Assembly: GCF_003931915.1 (NCBI RefSeq)
Contig: NZ_RSAA01000015.1
Coordinates: 248,001-312,000, forward strand
Direction: 5' to 3'
DNA length: 64,000 bases
Source: Saccharopolyspora rhizosphaerae
Lineage (GTDB): Bacteria > Actinomycetota > Actinomycetes > Mycobacteriales > Pseudonocardiaceae
Position 1 is the stretch's first letter; each line of letters begins with the position of its first letter. Shown in pieces: positions 35,732 through 45,695 of this stretch. A model generated the notes under the pieces. It searched no databases. It saw only the letters and a list, made by a program, of their open reading frames with translations, and was not told the DNA's origin. A program made the position numbers and the translations under genes.

Positions 35732-36514
35732 TCAGCGACCGGTGAAGCGGGGGTCGCGCTTCTCGACGAAGGCGGCGACCGCTTCCTTGTGGTCCTCGGT
35801 GAGGCCGGCTTCGTTCTGCGCGCCCGCTTCGACGGCGAGGGCCTCGTCGAGGGCTTCCGCCGAAGCCGCCTGGACGGCCTCCTTGATCCGCGCGTAGGCG
35901 AAGGTCGGCCCCGCGGCCATCTTCGTCGCCAGCTCCAGAGCGACGCCCAGCGCGTCGTCGACGACCCGGTTGACCATGCCGATGCGCAACGCCTCGTCGG
36001 CCTGCACCGGCTCCGCCAGCAGCAGCATCTCCACCGCGCGGCCGTAACCGATCAGCCGCGGCAACGTCCAGGACGCGCCGGAATCGGCCGACAGCCCGAC
36101 GTTGGCGAAGGCCATCAGGAACTTCGAGCCGGTCGACGCGATCCGCAGGTCGCTGGCGTAGGCCAGCGAGGCACCCGCGCCCGCGGCGGTGCCGTTGACG
36201 GCGGCGATCACCGGCTTCGGCATGGTGGCCAGCGCCTTCGTGATCGGGTTGTAGTGCTCCTCGACGGTCTTCAGCGGGCTCGGGTCGCCGCTGGAGAGGA
36301 GCTCGATGTGCTCCTTGAGGTCCTGTCCCGCGCAGAACGCCTTCCCGGCTCCGGTGATCACCAGGGCGCGCACCGAGTCGTCCGCCGCAGCTTCGCGCAG
36401 GGCCGCCAGCAGCGCCTGCTTGAGCTCGATGTTGAGCGAGTTGAACGACTCGGGGCGGTTCAACGTGAGCAGCCGCACACCCCCGGTGTCCTCGGTCAGC
36501 AGTACGTCGGTCAC
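35732..36514 (-). CDS. Enoyl-CoA hydratase/isomerase family protein
   Basis: The 260-residue crotonase-fold protein has LTLNRPESFNSLN, the oxyanion-hole ITGAGKAFCAGQDLKEH, and the second loop AAVNGTAAGAGASLAYASDLRIAS...GLSADSGASWTLPRLIG. The SADSG region has Asp where hydratases carry the catalytic Glu, as in PaaG-like isomerases, so it may be an isomerase. GTG 36514 is chosen because AAGGAG lies 7 nt before it; the long frame to 36781 is non-coding sequence. The gene is divergent from the DUF3117 gene. Confidence 0.9.
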   Translation of the reverse strand: MTDVLLTEDTGGVRLLTLNRPESFNSLNIELKQALLAALREAAADDSVRALVITGAGKAFCAGQDLKEHIELLSSGDPSPLKTVEEHYNPITKALATMPKPVIAAVNGTAAGAGASLAYASDLRIASTGSKFLMAFANVGLSADSGASWTLPRLIGYGRAVEMLLLAEPVQADEALRIGMVNRVVDDALGVALELATKMAAGPTFAYARIKEAVQAASAEALDEALAVEAGAQNEAGLTEDHKEAVAAFVEKRDPRFTGR

Positions 36515-36605
36515 TCCAAGCTCCTTGCCTTGACGTCCGTTGTGGCGGGTCGCGCGAGCACTTCCACTGTGGACCGCGCGGCCGGCGTGCCGTCCCGGGT
36601 GGACG

Positions 36606-36652
36606 GTGTCACCGCAGGTCGCCGCGGACTCCGCCGCGACCTGCGGTGACAC
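36606..36652. repeat. Perfect 17-bp inverted repeat between divergent genes
   Basis: The arm 36606-36622 (GTGTCACCGCAGGTCGC) is exactly complementary to 36636-36652, with a 13-nt loop. It sits in the 375-bp gap between the two 5' ends (36514 and 36890), where a terminator is not expected for either gene. It may end an unseen small RNA or serve as an operator. The rest of 36515-36889 shows no gene. Confidence 0.7.
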
Positions 36653-36889
36653 GCCGGAGTGAAACGACTCCTCACGGTGATCGCCGGATCTCCTGCGATG
36701 TGCCGACCGGCGCCGAAACACCCCACACGAACGGTGAGTCTGCCAGCCCGCGGGGATATTCGACCAGCGCACGGGCGACACGAGTTGATCGGTTCGGTTT
36801 CGTCCACGCCTCGGGATGGGGGAGAATGGTGACGGACCCGAACTGGTTGTGGCGACCAGCGGGGGAAGATTTCACGGAGGGAGCACGCT

Positions 36890-37057
36890 ATGGCGGCCAT
36901 GAAGCCCCGGACCGGTGACGGTCCCCTCGAGGTGACTAAGGAGGGACGCGGCATCGTGATGCGCGTTCCGCTTGAGGGTGGTGGGCGGCTCGTCGTCGAG
37001 ATGTCGGTCGAGGAGGCCAAGAACCTGGGCGACGCCCTGGAGTCGGCCACCGGCTGA
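36890..37057 (+). CDS. DUF3117 small protein (Rv1211-like)
   Basis: This 55-residue protein begins AAMKPRTGDGPLEVTKEGRG and continues with IVMRVPLEGGGRLVVEMSVEEAKNLGDALE, the whole of the DUF3117 family, which is found across actinobacteria. Its function is unknown. ATG 36890 has a strong GGAGGGAG site 6 nt upstream. The gene is below the usual length cut-off but is certain on family grounds; M. tuberculosis has the equivalent Rv1211 directly after tag (from memory). Here an enoyl-CoA hydratase gene is inserted on the opposite strand between them. Confidence 0.95.
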   Translation: MAAMKPRTGDGPLEVTKEGRGIVMRVPLEGGGRLVVEMSVEEAKNLGDALESATG

Positions 37058-37175
37058 GGCCGCCAGGCGGCCCGGGACGCGTTGCCGGCCGATCATCCCT
37101 GGTCACGGCGCTTCCCGGCCGAAGCGACAACTCAAGATCACGTCGACGAGCGGTGAGCACGCTTCGCCGTTGTCG

Positions 37176-37205
37176 GGCCCCGGTGCCGAGCGCGGTGCCG
37201 GGGCC
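37176..37205 (+). terminator. Hairpin after the DUF3117 gene
   Basis: GGCCCCGG (37176-37183) pairs with CCGGGGCC (37198-37205) around a 14-nt loop, 119 bp after the stop and 55 bp before pepA. Confidence 0.6.
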
Positions 37206-37259
37206 TCTCGTCGGCCCAGTTCGAGTCAGCACGGCCAGTCCGTGCAGGAAGGTCTTCTC

Positions 37260-38837
<1,578 letters not shown>

Positions 38838-38908
38838 GTCGCGCGCCACCGGTGATGACCGGCACGCTCGCGGGCGCGGGTGATCGGCGGGTGCCTACCG
38901 TCTGAAGC

Positions 38909-40105
38909 ATGGTGTCGGCCCGACGACTGCGGAGGATCCGGTTCGCGCTGCTGCTCGGCGCGCTCGCGCTGTTCGCACTGCTCTACGCGCCACAACCGGT
39001 GCTGCCGCAACTGGCGGGCGAGTACGGCCTGAGTCCGGGAGCCGCGGCGCTGCTGGTGTCCGCGGCCACGCTCGGGCTGGCGGTCTCGGCGATCCCCCTG
39101 GGCACGCTGTCGGAGGCCGTCGGCCGGCGACGCACCATGATCACCACGCTGGTCGTGGCCGAAGTGCTCGGCTTGGCGCTGCCGTGGGTGCACTCGTTCG
39201 CGCTGATGGTGGCGTTGCGGCTGGTGCAGGGTGCGGCCGTGGCCGGGCTCGCCGCGGTCGCCACCGCCTACCTCGCCGACGAGACCGGTGGGGTGCGGCT
39301 GGGCACCACCGTCGGCCTCTACGTCGCGGGCACCACCATCGGTGGCATGACCGGCCGCCTGCTCGGCGGCGTCGTCGGCGACTTCTGGGGCTGGAGCGGC
39401 GGTGTTCTCGCGGTTGCCCTGCTGGCAGCGGTGTGCACGGTCGCGTTCGTCGCGCTGCTGCCGCCGGAGCAGCACCACCACCGGCAGCCGCTGCGCTGGG
39501 CACCGCTGCTCGGCGGCCTGGGGGCGGCCCTGCGCGACCCCGGCCTGTACCCGCCGTACTTGGTCGCGGCGTTGGGCATGGGCAGCTTCGTGACGGTCTA
39601 CAACGTGCTGGGCTTCCGCATCACCGCACCGCCGCTGCTGGTGCCGCCGGCGTTGGCCGCGCTCGCTTTCCTCGCCTACGCCGCGGGCACCGCCACCTCC
39701 GCCCTCGCCGGGCGCGCGGCGGACCGGTGGGGACGGGTGCGAGTGCTGCTGACCAGCCTCGCTGTGACCGTCGCCGGACTCCTGGTGATGCTGCCGGACT
39801 CGGTGCCGATGATCCTGCTCGGTCTGGTCGTGTTCACCGGCGGCTTCTTCGGAGCCCACTCGGTCGCCAACGGATGGGTCGGCACCCGGGCCTCGAAGCA
39901 GGCCCGAGGCCAGGCCTCGGCGCTGTACCAGCTCGCCTACTACGGCGGCAGCAGCGTCGGCGGAGTCCTCGGCGGCATCGCCTACGGCACCTGGGGCTGG
40001 CCCGGTATGACAGTCCTGCTCACGACCTGGCTCGCCCTCGCCGCCACCGCAGTCCTCCTCGCACCCCAGCACCAGCCGACCCCGCACCTCCCACCCCTCA
40101 GCTGA
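38909..40105 (+). CDS. MFS transporter, YnfM/AraJ-like
   Basis: The 398-residue protein has about 12 hydrophobic segments and the major facilitator motif A between helices 2 and 3 (GTLSEAVGRRRTM), repeated in weaker form in the second half (GRAADRWGRVR). It most resembles proton-driven exporters of the YnfM/CynX type; the substrate is unknown. ATG 38909 lies exactly 7 nt after TACCGT (38896-38901), a leaderless arrangement. A Pro-rich tail ends the protein. Long unassigned repeat DNA follows it. Confidence 0.9.
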   Translation: MVSARRLRRIRFALLLGALALFALLYAPQPVLPQLAGEYGLSPGAAALLVSAATLGLAVSAIPLGTLSEAVGRRRTMITTLVVAEVLGLALPWVHSFALMVALRLVQGAAVAGLAAVATAYLADETGGVRLGTTVGLYVAGTTIGGMTGRLLGGVVGDFWGWSGGVLAVALLAAVCTVAFVALLPPEQHHHRQPLRWAPLLGGLGAALRDPGLYPPYLVAALGMGSFVTVYNVLGFRITAPPLLVPPALAALAFLAYAAGTATSALAGRAADRWGRVRVLLTSLAVTVAGLLVMLPDSVPMILLGLVVFTGGFFGAHSVANGWVGTRASKQARGQASALYQLAYYGGSSVGGVLGGIAYGTWGWPGMTVLLTTWLALAATAVLLAPQHQPTPHLPPLS

Positions 40106-40224
40106 CCCGCTCCAGCCGCCACCAGGCACAAGGACCCCGCGGAACTCCCACCTCGAGTCACCCCGGACAGCGTCGACCTTCCCGCGAAGCTCGACCCCCG
40201 AAGGCCGACCCCCGAAGGACGAGT

Positions 40225-40246
40225 TCGAACTTCGCGAGAACTTCGA
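40225..40246. repeat. 22-bp palindromic intergenic repeat, copy 4
   Basis: TCGAACTTCGC followed by GAGAACTTCGA. Confidence 0.6.
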
Positions 40247-40276
40247 GCACCGAAGGGCGAGCCGCGAAGGGAAAGT

Positions 40277-40298
40277 CCGAAGTTCGCGTGAACTTCGA
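40277..40298. repeat. 22-bp palindromic intergenic repeat, copy 5
   Basis: CCGAAGTTCGC followed by GTGAACTTCGA, 52 bp after copy 4, with CGAAGGGCGAGCCGCGAAGG between them. Confidence 0.6.
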
Positions 40299-40532
40299 CC
40301 CCTGGAGTTCGAGGTCGAACTGCACGAGGGATGTGTATCCCCGGCGTGCTGGTACGCGACACGCTGCGGTGAGTCGGGGAGCTGGGTCGTGCCCAGGGGC
40401 GCCTGGGCTCTCACCGGGGTGCCGGAGTGTCTTCTCAAGACTGGCCGGAGCTGTTCTCCGGGACTGGCGGGACTCTTCGGACGGGCTCTTCGGGTGTGCC
40501 CTGTTCGGGCTGCCGTGGGGGCCGTCGGAACA

Positions 40533-40712
40533 CCTCGTCACCAGCGGTGCCGGGCTGGAGCTCCGCGTTCTGGTTCGAGGGGGCAGGACGCCGGGGATCG
40601 GCTTCTCGGAGTGCCTCGTCACCAGTGGCTGGCGCTTGGCCGCTGCACGAACGAGGGGCGCACGCCGGAATGCGGGCCTCGGGGTTGCCTCGTCACAGCG
40701 GCACCGGGCCTC
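40533..40712. repeat. Three degenerate direct repeats of about 75-80 bp
   Basis: CCTCGTCACCAGCGG-like cores start at 40533, 40614 and 40688 (steps of 81 and 74 bp), each preceded by a ...CCGGxxTCGG.. block and followed by a GCxGGGCT/GGCGCT block. Confidence 0.5.
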
Positions 40713-40817
40713 TACCCGCCGCTCTCGTCCGAGAGGCACGAGGTACGCGTGAGGGGGCGGGGGTGGTGGAGGCGCGGGGACCCGCGCACCTGCTCTCCGG
40801 TCCAGGAGGCTTGAGGC

Positions 40818-41234
40818 TCAGGTGGCGTCTGTGTCGTACGGGGGGCGCTCGCCCGGGGCGAGGGGGCGTTCGGGTGGCTTGGGCGCTGCCGCCGGGCTGT
40901 GGCCGTTGCTGGACGTGGGAGGTCCGCTCAGCGGGGAGGAGTTCTTGGAGAACTCGTCGAACGGGTTCTCGCCGTCCCACAGGTGCTTGGTCACGGCCGT
41001 CTTCGGGTTGAAGTTGCGGACGCTGCGGAGCTCGTCGAGCGGCTTCTTCAGCTCGTCGAACTCCGGGCCGATCTCGGAGCGGATCTGCTCGCGGGCTCCG
41101 GTCGCGTACTCCCTGACCTGCCGGATCGTCTTGCCCAGCCACGCGGCTCCCTGGGGCAACCGCTCGGGGCCGAGCACGAAGAGCCCGACCATGGCGAGAA
41201 TCAGGAGCTCGGGCCAGCCGACGCTATCGAACAC
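40818..41234 (-). CDS. tatB: Sec-independent protein translocase TatB
   Basis: TatB works with TatC to recognise twin-arginine signal peptides. The 138-residue product starts [27 protein letters not shown], a membrane helix followed by the conserved Gly-Pro hinge, then an amphipathic helix ([20 protein letters not shown]) and a Pro-rich disordered tail. GTG 41234 follows GAGGAG at 8 nt. It lies after htrA on the same strand; sigE-rseA-htrA-tatB is the order known from M. tuberculosis. Confidence 0.95.
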   Translation of the reverse strand: MFDSVGWPELLILAMVGLFVLGPERLPQGAAWLGKTIRQVREYATGAREQIRSEIGPEFDELKKPLDELRSVRNFNPKTAVTKHLWDGENPFDEFSKNSSPLSGPPTSSNGHSPAAAPKPPERPLAPGERPPYDTDAT

Positions 41235-41390
41235 CTCTCGACTCCTCTGGGATCCTCGCGGCTCGGGGACCGACGCCGAGCTGCCAACAGCCCCAGAGTA
41301 CCGACCGGGTGATACCGGTCGAAGAGGGGAATCGGCGCAACTTCACGCCGTGTCCCCGCGGTGCCCTGCTGTTGACGTCGGCGTGACCGG

Positions 41391-43049
41391 TCATGAGAGC
41401 GTCACGTCGAGCACCAGCTCACGGCCCTGCCGGACCACGGTCACGGGTACGCGGTCGCCGACCTGGTACCGGTCCACTGCCACGATGAGTTCGTCGGCGC
41501 TGCCGACCTTGCGGTCGCCGACCTTGATGATCACGTCGCCCTCGGCCATGCCGCCACCTGCGGCGGCGCTGGCGTCCCGCACGTTCTGCACCTGGGCACC
41601 GTCGGCCAGCCCGTCGCTGACGGACTTCACGTTGACGCCGAGGTCGGCGTGCCGGACGGTCCCGGTGCGGATGAGTTCTTGGGCGATCCGCCGGACGTCG
41701 TCGATCGGGATCGCGAACCCGAGACCGATCGAGCCGCCCTCACCGCCCGAGCCGAGCGTGCGGATGGCGCTGTTGATGCCGACCACCGCGCCGGAGCCGT
41801 CGACCAGCGCCCCGCCCGAGTTGCCCGGGTTGATCGCGGCGTCGGTCTGGATGGCGTCGATGACGGCGTTGGTGTCGGTGCCCTCGCCGGCCAGCCGCAC
41901 CGGTCGGTGCACCGAGCTGACGATGCCGGTGGTGACGGTGCCCGCCAGGCCCAGCGGCGAGCCGATGGCGATCACGTCGTCGCCGACCTTGAGCTTGTCC
42001 GAGTCGCCGAGCTGGGCGACCGTCGGGTTCGCGACCTCCACCTTGAGCACCGCGAGGTCGGTCTTGACGTCCCGGCCGACGACCCGCGCCGGAGCCCGGG
42101 TGCCGTCGTGGAAGACCGTCGAGACCTGCGCGTTCGGGGTGTCCGCGGCCATCGAGACGACGTGGTTGTTGGTGACCACGTAGCCGTCGCCGTCGATGAC
42201 CACGCCCGATCCGGAGCCGCCCTGCCCGCCGATGCGGACCTCGATGGAGACCACGGCCGGCACCACCCGCTGCGCGACCTGCGACACCGACCCGCGCGGC
42301 CGGTCGCTCGCCCCCTGGTCGACCTCCGCGAGCGTGACGTCCGGGTTGACCAGCGGGTTCCCCTCCTCGGCGGTGATCCGCCCGAGAAAACCGCCGGCCA
42401 GGCCGACCAGCAGTGCGAGCACGCCGAGGATGGCCAGCGCGCGCGGGTGCACGCGGCGGCCGAAGAGCACTTCGCGGGCGCTGAGCAGTGGCCCGGGTTC
42501 CCGGTCGCCGTCGTCGCCGGACTGCGGCTCGGCGACTGCGGGCGGGCCGAGGATGGCGCCCGCCGCCGGGTTGCGCCACGGGTCGCGGTCACCGGAGTTC
42601 CACAGCGCCGGGTCGGGCTCGGTCTCCGGCGTCATCGGTTCCTCGCCCGGTGCGCGTTGCAGCGGGTCGCTGCCGTGCGGTGGGCGGCCGAACGCCTGCA
42701 CCAGCGCGTCCGGCGCGGGAGGGGCCTGCTCGATGCCGCGCGGGGGAAGTCCGTGTCGCTGCGGGTCGAAGCTGCCGGAGACGCCGTCCGGGCGGGCGAA
42801 GGCGTGGCGCTGGGCGGGGTCGACCTCGGGGCGTTCCAGAGGGCGCGGGCGCAGCCGGTCGTGGGAGCGCCCGTTGCCCTCCTCGGCCTGGGCAGGAGCC
42901 GCCGCGTACCGGTCGGCGGGGACACCGCGGCCGGTCATGGTGCCGCCCTGCCAGGGGTGCACCGGCTCGGCATCCTGCTGACCCGCCGCAGAACGGTCGT
43001 CCCGGCGCGCGCCGGGACCCTGCGCGGGCGTTCCTGGCTGGTCGCTCAT
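41391..43049 (-). CDS. htrA: HtrA-like membrane serine protease with PDZ domain
   Basis: This envelope quality-control protease has a cytoplasmic, Pro/Gly-rich N-terminal region of about 215 residues, one membrane helix (LAILGVLALLVGLAGGFLG), a trypsin-like domain with catalytic His (VTNNHVV), Asp (KTDLAVL) and Ser (NPGNSGGAL), and a C-terminal PDZ domain (ADLGVNVKSVSDGLADGAQV...GDVIIKVGDRKV). The 552-residue length fits actinobacterial HtrA. It lies after rseA and before tatB, so it is probably in the SigE envelope-stress operon. Confidence 0.95.
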   Translation of the reverse strand: MSDQPGTPAQGPGARRDDRSAAGQQDAEPVHPWQGGTMTGRGVPADRYAAAPAQAEEGNGRSHDRLRPRPLERPEVDPAQRHAFARPDGVSGSFDPQRHGLPPRGIEQAPPAPDALVQAFGRPPHGSDPLQRAPGEEPMTPETEPDPALWNSGDRDPWRNPAAGAILGPPAVAEPQSGDDGDREPGPLLSAREVLFGRRVHPRALAILGVLALLVGLAGGFLGRITAEEGNPLVNPDVTLAEVDQGASDRPRGSVSQVAQRVVPAVVSIEVRIGGQGGSGSGVVIDGDGYVVTNNHVVSMAADTPNAQVSTVFHDGTRAPARVVGRDVKTDLAVLKVEVANPTVAQLGDSDKLKVGDDVIAIGSPLGLAGTVTTGIVSSVHRPVRLAGEGTDTNAVIDAIQTDAAINPGNSGGALVDGSGAVVGINSAIRTLGSGGEGGSIGLGFAIPIDDVRRIAQELIRTGTVRHADLGVNVKSVSDGLADGAQVQNVRDASAAAGGGMAEGDVIIKVGDRKVGSADELIVAVDRYQVGDRVPVTVVRQGRELVLDVTLS

Positions 43050-43194
43050 CGCTCCCCGGGCTGTCCGATCGGGCTCGTCGCTTCGAGTGGATCACACGGG
43101 CCCGTGGCCCGCCTCACCGGCATGATGCCGCTGGACCCATTTTGCCCGCAGCGCGGTGAAGTCCGTGTGGAGTGGGCGCGAAATGGCCAGCGGT

Positions 43195-43950
43195 TCAGCC
43201 GGTGGGCGGCGCGGTCGTGGTGGCGGCCGAGGGGCTCGCCGAGGCGACCGGGGGAACGGATTCCTCCGGCGGAGCCGAGGGGACCGGCGGAGAGGCGGGC
43301 TGGCGGGCGGGTGCCGTCGACGACGGCAGCGCGGTGTTGCCCGCGGCCGGGATGACGGCGTTGGTGAACGCCCCGCCGGGCAGCGGCATGGGCGCACCCG
43401 GCAGGGGCTGACCGTCCTCATCGGTGGCGGGGAGGTTCATGAAGGCGAGCGCCCCGAGCACCAGCCCGGAGAAGACGACCCCGGCGCCCTGCTTGGTGCG
43501 CCGCCCGACCCGGCGGTCGGCGTCGTCCTGCGGCGCGTCGTAGGGACTGGCGGCGCTGCCCAACGGCTGCTGCGAGCCGCCGAGCGGCGTGGAGGACCCC
43601 AGAACGGGTCCGCTGCCGAAGCCCTTCACCCGGTTCGGGCGGGACACGGTGACGAGCTGTCCGTCCGAGGTCAGAGCGAGGTTCTCGGGCTGCGCGGGGA
43701 GCTCGGCGCTGGAGGGGATGGCCTGCAGCGCCTGCAGCAGCTCCGGCGAGACCGACGGGGTGTCAGCCGCGCGGATCGCGGCCCGGGCCTGCCGCTGCGC
43801 TGCGGCGTCGGCCGCGCACGCGGGGCAGTTGGCCAGGTGTGCGACCGCGCGGTCGTGGGCGCTCGGGCTGAGCTCGCCGTCGACGAACGCGACGAGAGCG
43901 TCCAGCGCGAGGTGCTGGTCGGACAGCCCCCACCCCCGCAGCACCGTCAT
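43195..43950 (-). CDS. rseA: Anti-sigma factor RseA (zinc-associated)
   Basis: RseA binds SigE and holds it inactive until envelope or oxidative stress. The 251-residue product has the ZAS motif H...C..C as [14 protein letters not shown] near residue 37, followed by a long linker, a hydrophobic segment [15 protein letters not shown] near residue 165, and a Pro/Ser/Thr-rich tail of about 75 residues. The predicted membrane segment makes it longer than the soluble mycobacterial RseA (about 154 residues from memory). ATG 43950 overlaps the sigE stop as ATGA. Confidence 0.9.
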   Translation of the reverse strand: MTVLRGWGLSDQHLALDALVAFVDGELSPSAHDRAVAHLANCPACAADAAAQRQARAAIRAADTPSVSPELLQALQAIPSSAELPAQPENLALTSDGQLVTVSRPNRVKGFGSGPVLGSSTPLGGSQQPLGSAASPYDAPQDDADRRVGRRTKQGAGVVFSGLVLGALAFMNLPATDEDGQPLPGAPMPLPGGAFTNAVIPAAGNTALPSSTAPARQPASPPVPSAPPEESVPPVASASPSAATTTAPPTG

Positions 43951-44570
43951 CCGTCATTCCTCCCGGCTTGTTCGCGGCGCGCTTCGAGCGTCGACTTCAG
44001 CATCTGCCGCCCACGGTGGATCCTGCTGCGCACGGTACCGAGCTTCACGCCCAAAGTGGTACCGATCTCCTCGTACGAGAGGCCTTCGACGTCGCAGAGC
44101 ACGATGGCCGCGCGGAACTCCGGCGGGAGCTGGTCCAGCGCCGCCTGGAGGTCGGGATCGAGGTGGGTGTCGTGGAAGACCTGCTCCGGCGTGGGAGCGC
44201 CACTGGGCAGCCGGTCGGTGTCCTCCGGCAGTCCTTCCATGCGCAGGCGGGACCTGCGGCGGGCCATGTCCAGGAACAGGTTCGTCGTGATCCGGTGCAG
44301 CCACCCCTCGAACGTGCCCGGCTTGTACGACGCCAGCGAGCGGAAGACCCGGATGAAGGTCTCCTGGGTGAGGTCCTCGGCGTCGTGCTGGTTGCCGGAC
44401 AGGCGGTAGGCGAGCCGGTAAACCCGGTCGGCGTGCTGCCGGACCACCTCGTCCCAGCTGGGCGGTGTCCAGGCGGCTTCCTCCGCACCAGGCGAGACGG
44501 TGGTCGGCGAAACGCTGTTCTCGTGGGACCGGTCGGTGCCGGGGGCCACGCTCATCGGCTGTGTTGCCAT
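43947..44570 (-). CDS. sigE: ECF sigma factor SigE
   Basis: This group 4 sigma factor has region 2 ([49 protein letters not shown]) and region 4 ([41 protein letters not shown]). SigE directs envelope-stress genes. ATG 44570 gives 207 residues and has AGGAGGTGG about 14 nt upstream; ATG 44603 or 44555 are alternatives, and multiple starts are known for this gene in mycobacteria. The order sigE-rseA-htrA-tatB with a divergent O-methyltransferase confirms the assignment. Confidence 0.93.
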   Translation of the reverse strand: MATQPMSVAPGTDRSHENSVSPTTVSPGAEEAAWTPPSWDEVVRQHADRVYRLAYRLSGNQHDAEDLTQETFIRVFRSLASYKPGTFEGWLHRITTNLFLDMARRRSRLRMEGLPEDTDRLPSGAPTPEQVFHDTHLDPDLQAALDQLPPEFRAAIVLCDVEGLSYEEIGTTLGVKLGTVRSRIHRGRQMLKSTLEARREQAGRNDG

Positions 44571-44883
44571 CGGGCGAAAAGCCACCTCCTGTGGGCCTTG
44601 CATCTACCAGAACGCGCGGAGCGGGGCCTGTGTTCCCAACGCCTGGTGCGCAGGTGAGACGCCGATGGTTGTCGGTGCTGTCGTCCACTGTCGTGTTCCC
44701 CGGTGATATGGGAATGAAAACCACCTGAGATGCACCTGAGAGTTCGGGTGAGGTTGCTCTCACCCGCTTGGCCGCGCGACGGCGGTCACGCGGAGTGACG
44801 AGACGTCGCGCATGGAAACGGCCGTCTAACGATGTCGTCCGAAGACATCATCTGAGCGCCGAACGCCGATAACCTTCCGCGTT

Positions 44884-45501
44884 GTGATTCCCGAGAGGTC
44901 GGTGGCCCGCTACTCGACGGGCGGCGTTGCGGTGGGGGAGCAGACACGTGCTCGCCCGGCCGGTGAGGGTCCGCAGGACTCGCCGGTCGGAGCGTCGTCG
45001 CTGCACGTGCTGCGCTTCCTCGCGGCCGCGCTGCGGGCCAAGGCCGTCGTGGAGATCGGCACCGGGTCCGGTGAGACCGCCCGGTGGCTGCTCCGGGGAA
45101 TGCTTCCCGACGGCGTGCTGACCTCGATCGACGCCGACCCGGCCAACCAGCGCGTGGCCCGGGACGCGCTCGGCGAGGAGGGTGTCGCGCCCGCCCGCAC
45201 CCGGATGATCACCGGCTGCGCCGTGGAGGTGCTGCCCCGGCTCACCGAAGGCGGCTACGACCTCGTCTCGGTGGGCGTCGCCAGCTCCGACTACCCCGCC
45301 TACCTGGAGCTGGGCGTGCGGCTGCTGCGCCCCGGCGGGGTCATCGTCTTCGCCGGAGTCCAGCTGGGCGGCCAGGAGGACAACCGCGGTGCCCTGGCCA
45401 CGGCCATCCGCAGCATGGTCAAGCGCGTCCAGGAGGACGAGGAGCTGGTCCCGGTGACGCTCCCGACCGGACCAGGCCTGCTAGCAGCGGCCAAGCGTTG
45501 A
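44884..45501 (+). CDS. SAM-dependent O-methyltransferase (Rv1220c-like)
   Basis: The 205-residue product is a class I O-methyltransferase of the catechol type, with the SAM-binding glycine loop VVEIGTGSGETARWLL near residue 55, the acidic end of strand 2 (TSIDADP), and motif GYDLVSVG. The substrate is unknown. GTG 44884 lies 8 nt after TAACCT (44870-44875), which predicts a leaderless mRNA. It is divergent from sigE, as in M. tuberculosis. Confidence 0.9.
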   Translation: MIPERSVARYSTGGVAVGEQTRARPAGEGPQDSPVGASSLHVLRFLAAALRAKAVVEIGTGSGETARWLLRGMLPDGVLTSIDADPANQRVARDALGEEGVAPARTRMITGCAVEVLPRLTEGGYDLVSVGVASSDYPAYLELGVRLLRPGGVIVFAGVQLGGQEDNRGALATAIRSMVKRVQEDEELVPVTLPTGPGLLAAAKR

Positions 45502-45548
45502 CCTGGGAACAGCCAGGAGCCGCCCTGCTCCCGCTGGATGAACTCACC

Positions 45549-45574
45549 GCGTCGCGGCGTGCACGCCGCGACGC
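45549..45574. repeat. 26-bp perfect palindrome
   Basis: GCGTCGCGGCGTG is followed at once by its exact reverse complement. It lies between the convergent methyltransferase and mrp genes, 75 bp before a separate strong hairpin. Confidence 0.7.
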
Positions 45575-45649
45575 CGCACCTGGAACAGCGGCTCCGCCGC
45601 CTCGCTGAACGACCCGCGGTGCGAGGTCGGCCCGCTCGGATGCCGAGGT

Positions 45650-45680
45650 GGTCCTTCCCCTCCGCGGGAGGGGAAGGACC
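45650..45680. terminator. 14-bp stem bidirectional terminator between methyltransferase gene and mrp
   Basis: GGTCCTTCCCCTCC pairs perfectly with GGAGGGGAAGGACC around a 3-nt GCG loop, 15 bp after the mrp stop (read on the minus strand) and 148 bp after the methyltransferase stop. Confidence 0.85.
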
Positions 45681-45695
45681 GGCGAACCTCGTGCG

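Larger units (their letters stand above)
40106..40817. other. 712-bp gene-free region built of degenerate repeats
   Basis: The first part (40140-40340) carries the TCGAA/TTCGA palindromic repeats, the second (about 40430-40720) three degenerate units. Open frames on both strands are low-complexity and shared with the other repeat islands, so I do not call them genes. Confidence 0.6.

Noticed and set aside
36515-36781. N-terminal extension of the enoyl-CoA hydratase frame
   Set aside because: It would cover the 17-bp inverted repeat and has no crotonase-like residues; AAGGAG supports GTG 36514.
40225-40246. SOS box (TCGAAC-N4-GTTCGA) in the palindromic repeats
   Set aside because: The half-sites are TCGAAG/CTTCGA spaced by 10 bases; the GTTCG arm at the required distance is missing.
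44690-44760. SigE-type autoregulatory promoter before sigE
   Set aside because: A GGAAC block is present on the minus strand (GGGAACACGAC), but no convincing CGTT/GTT -10 at 15-17 nt could be found.
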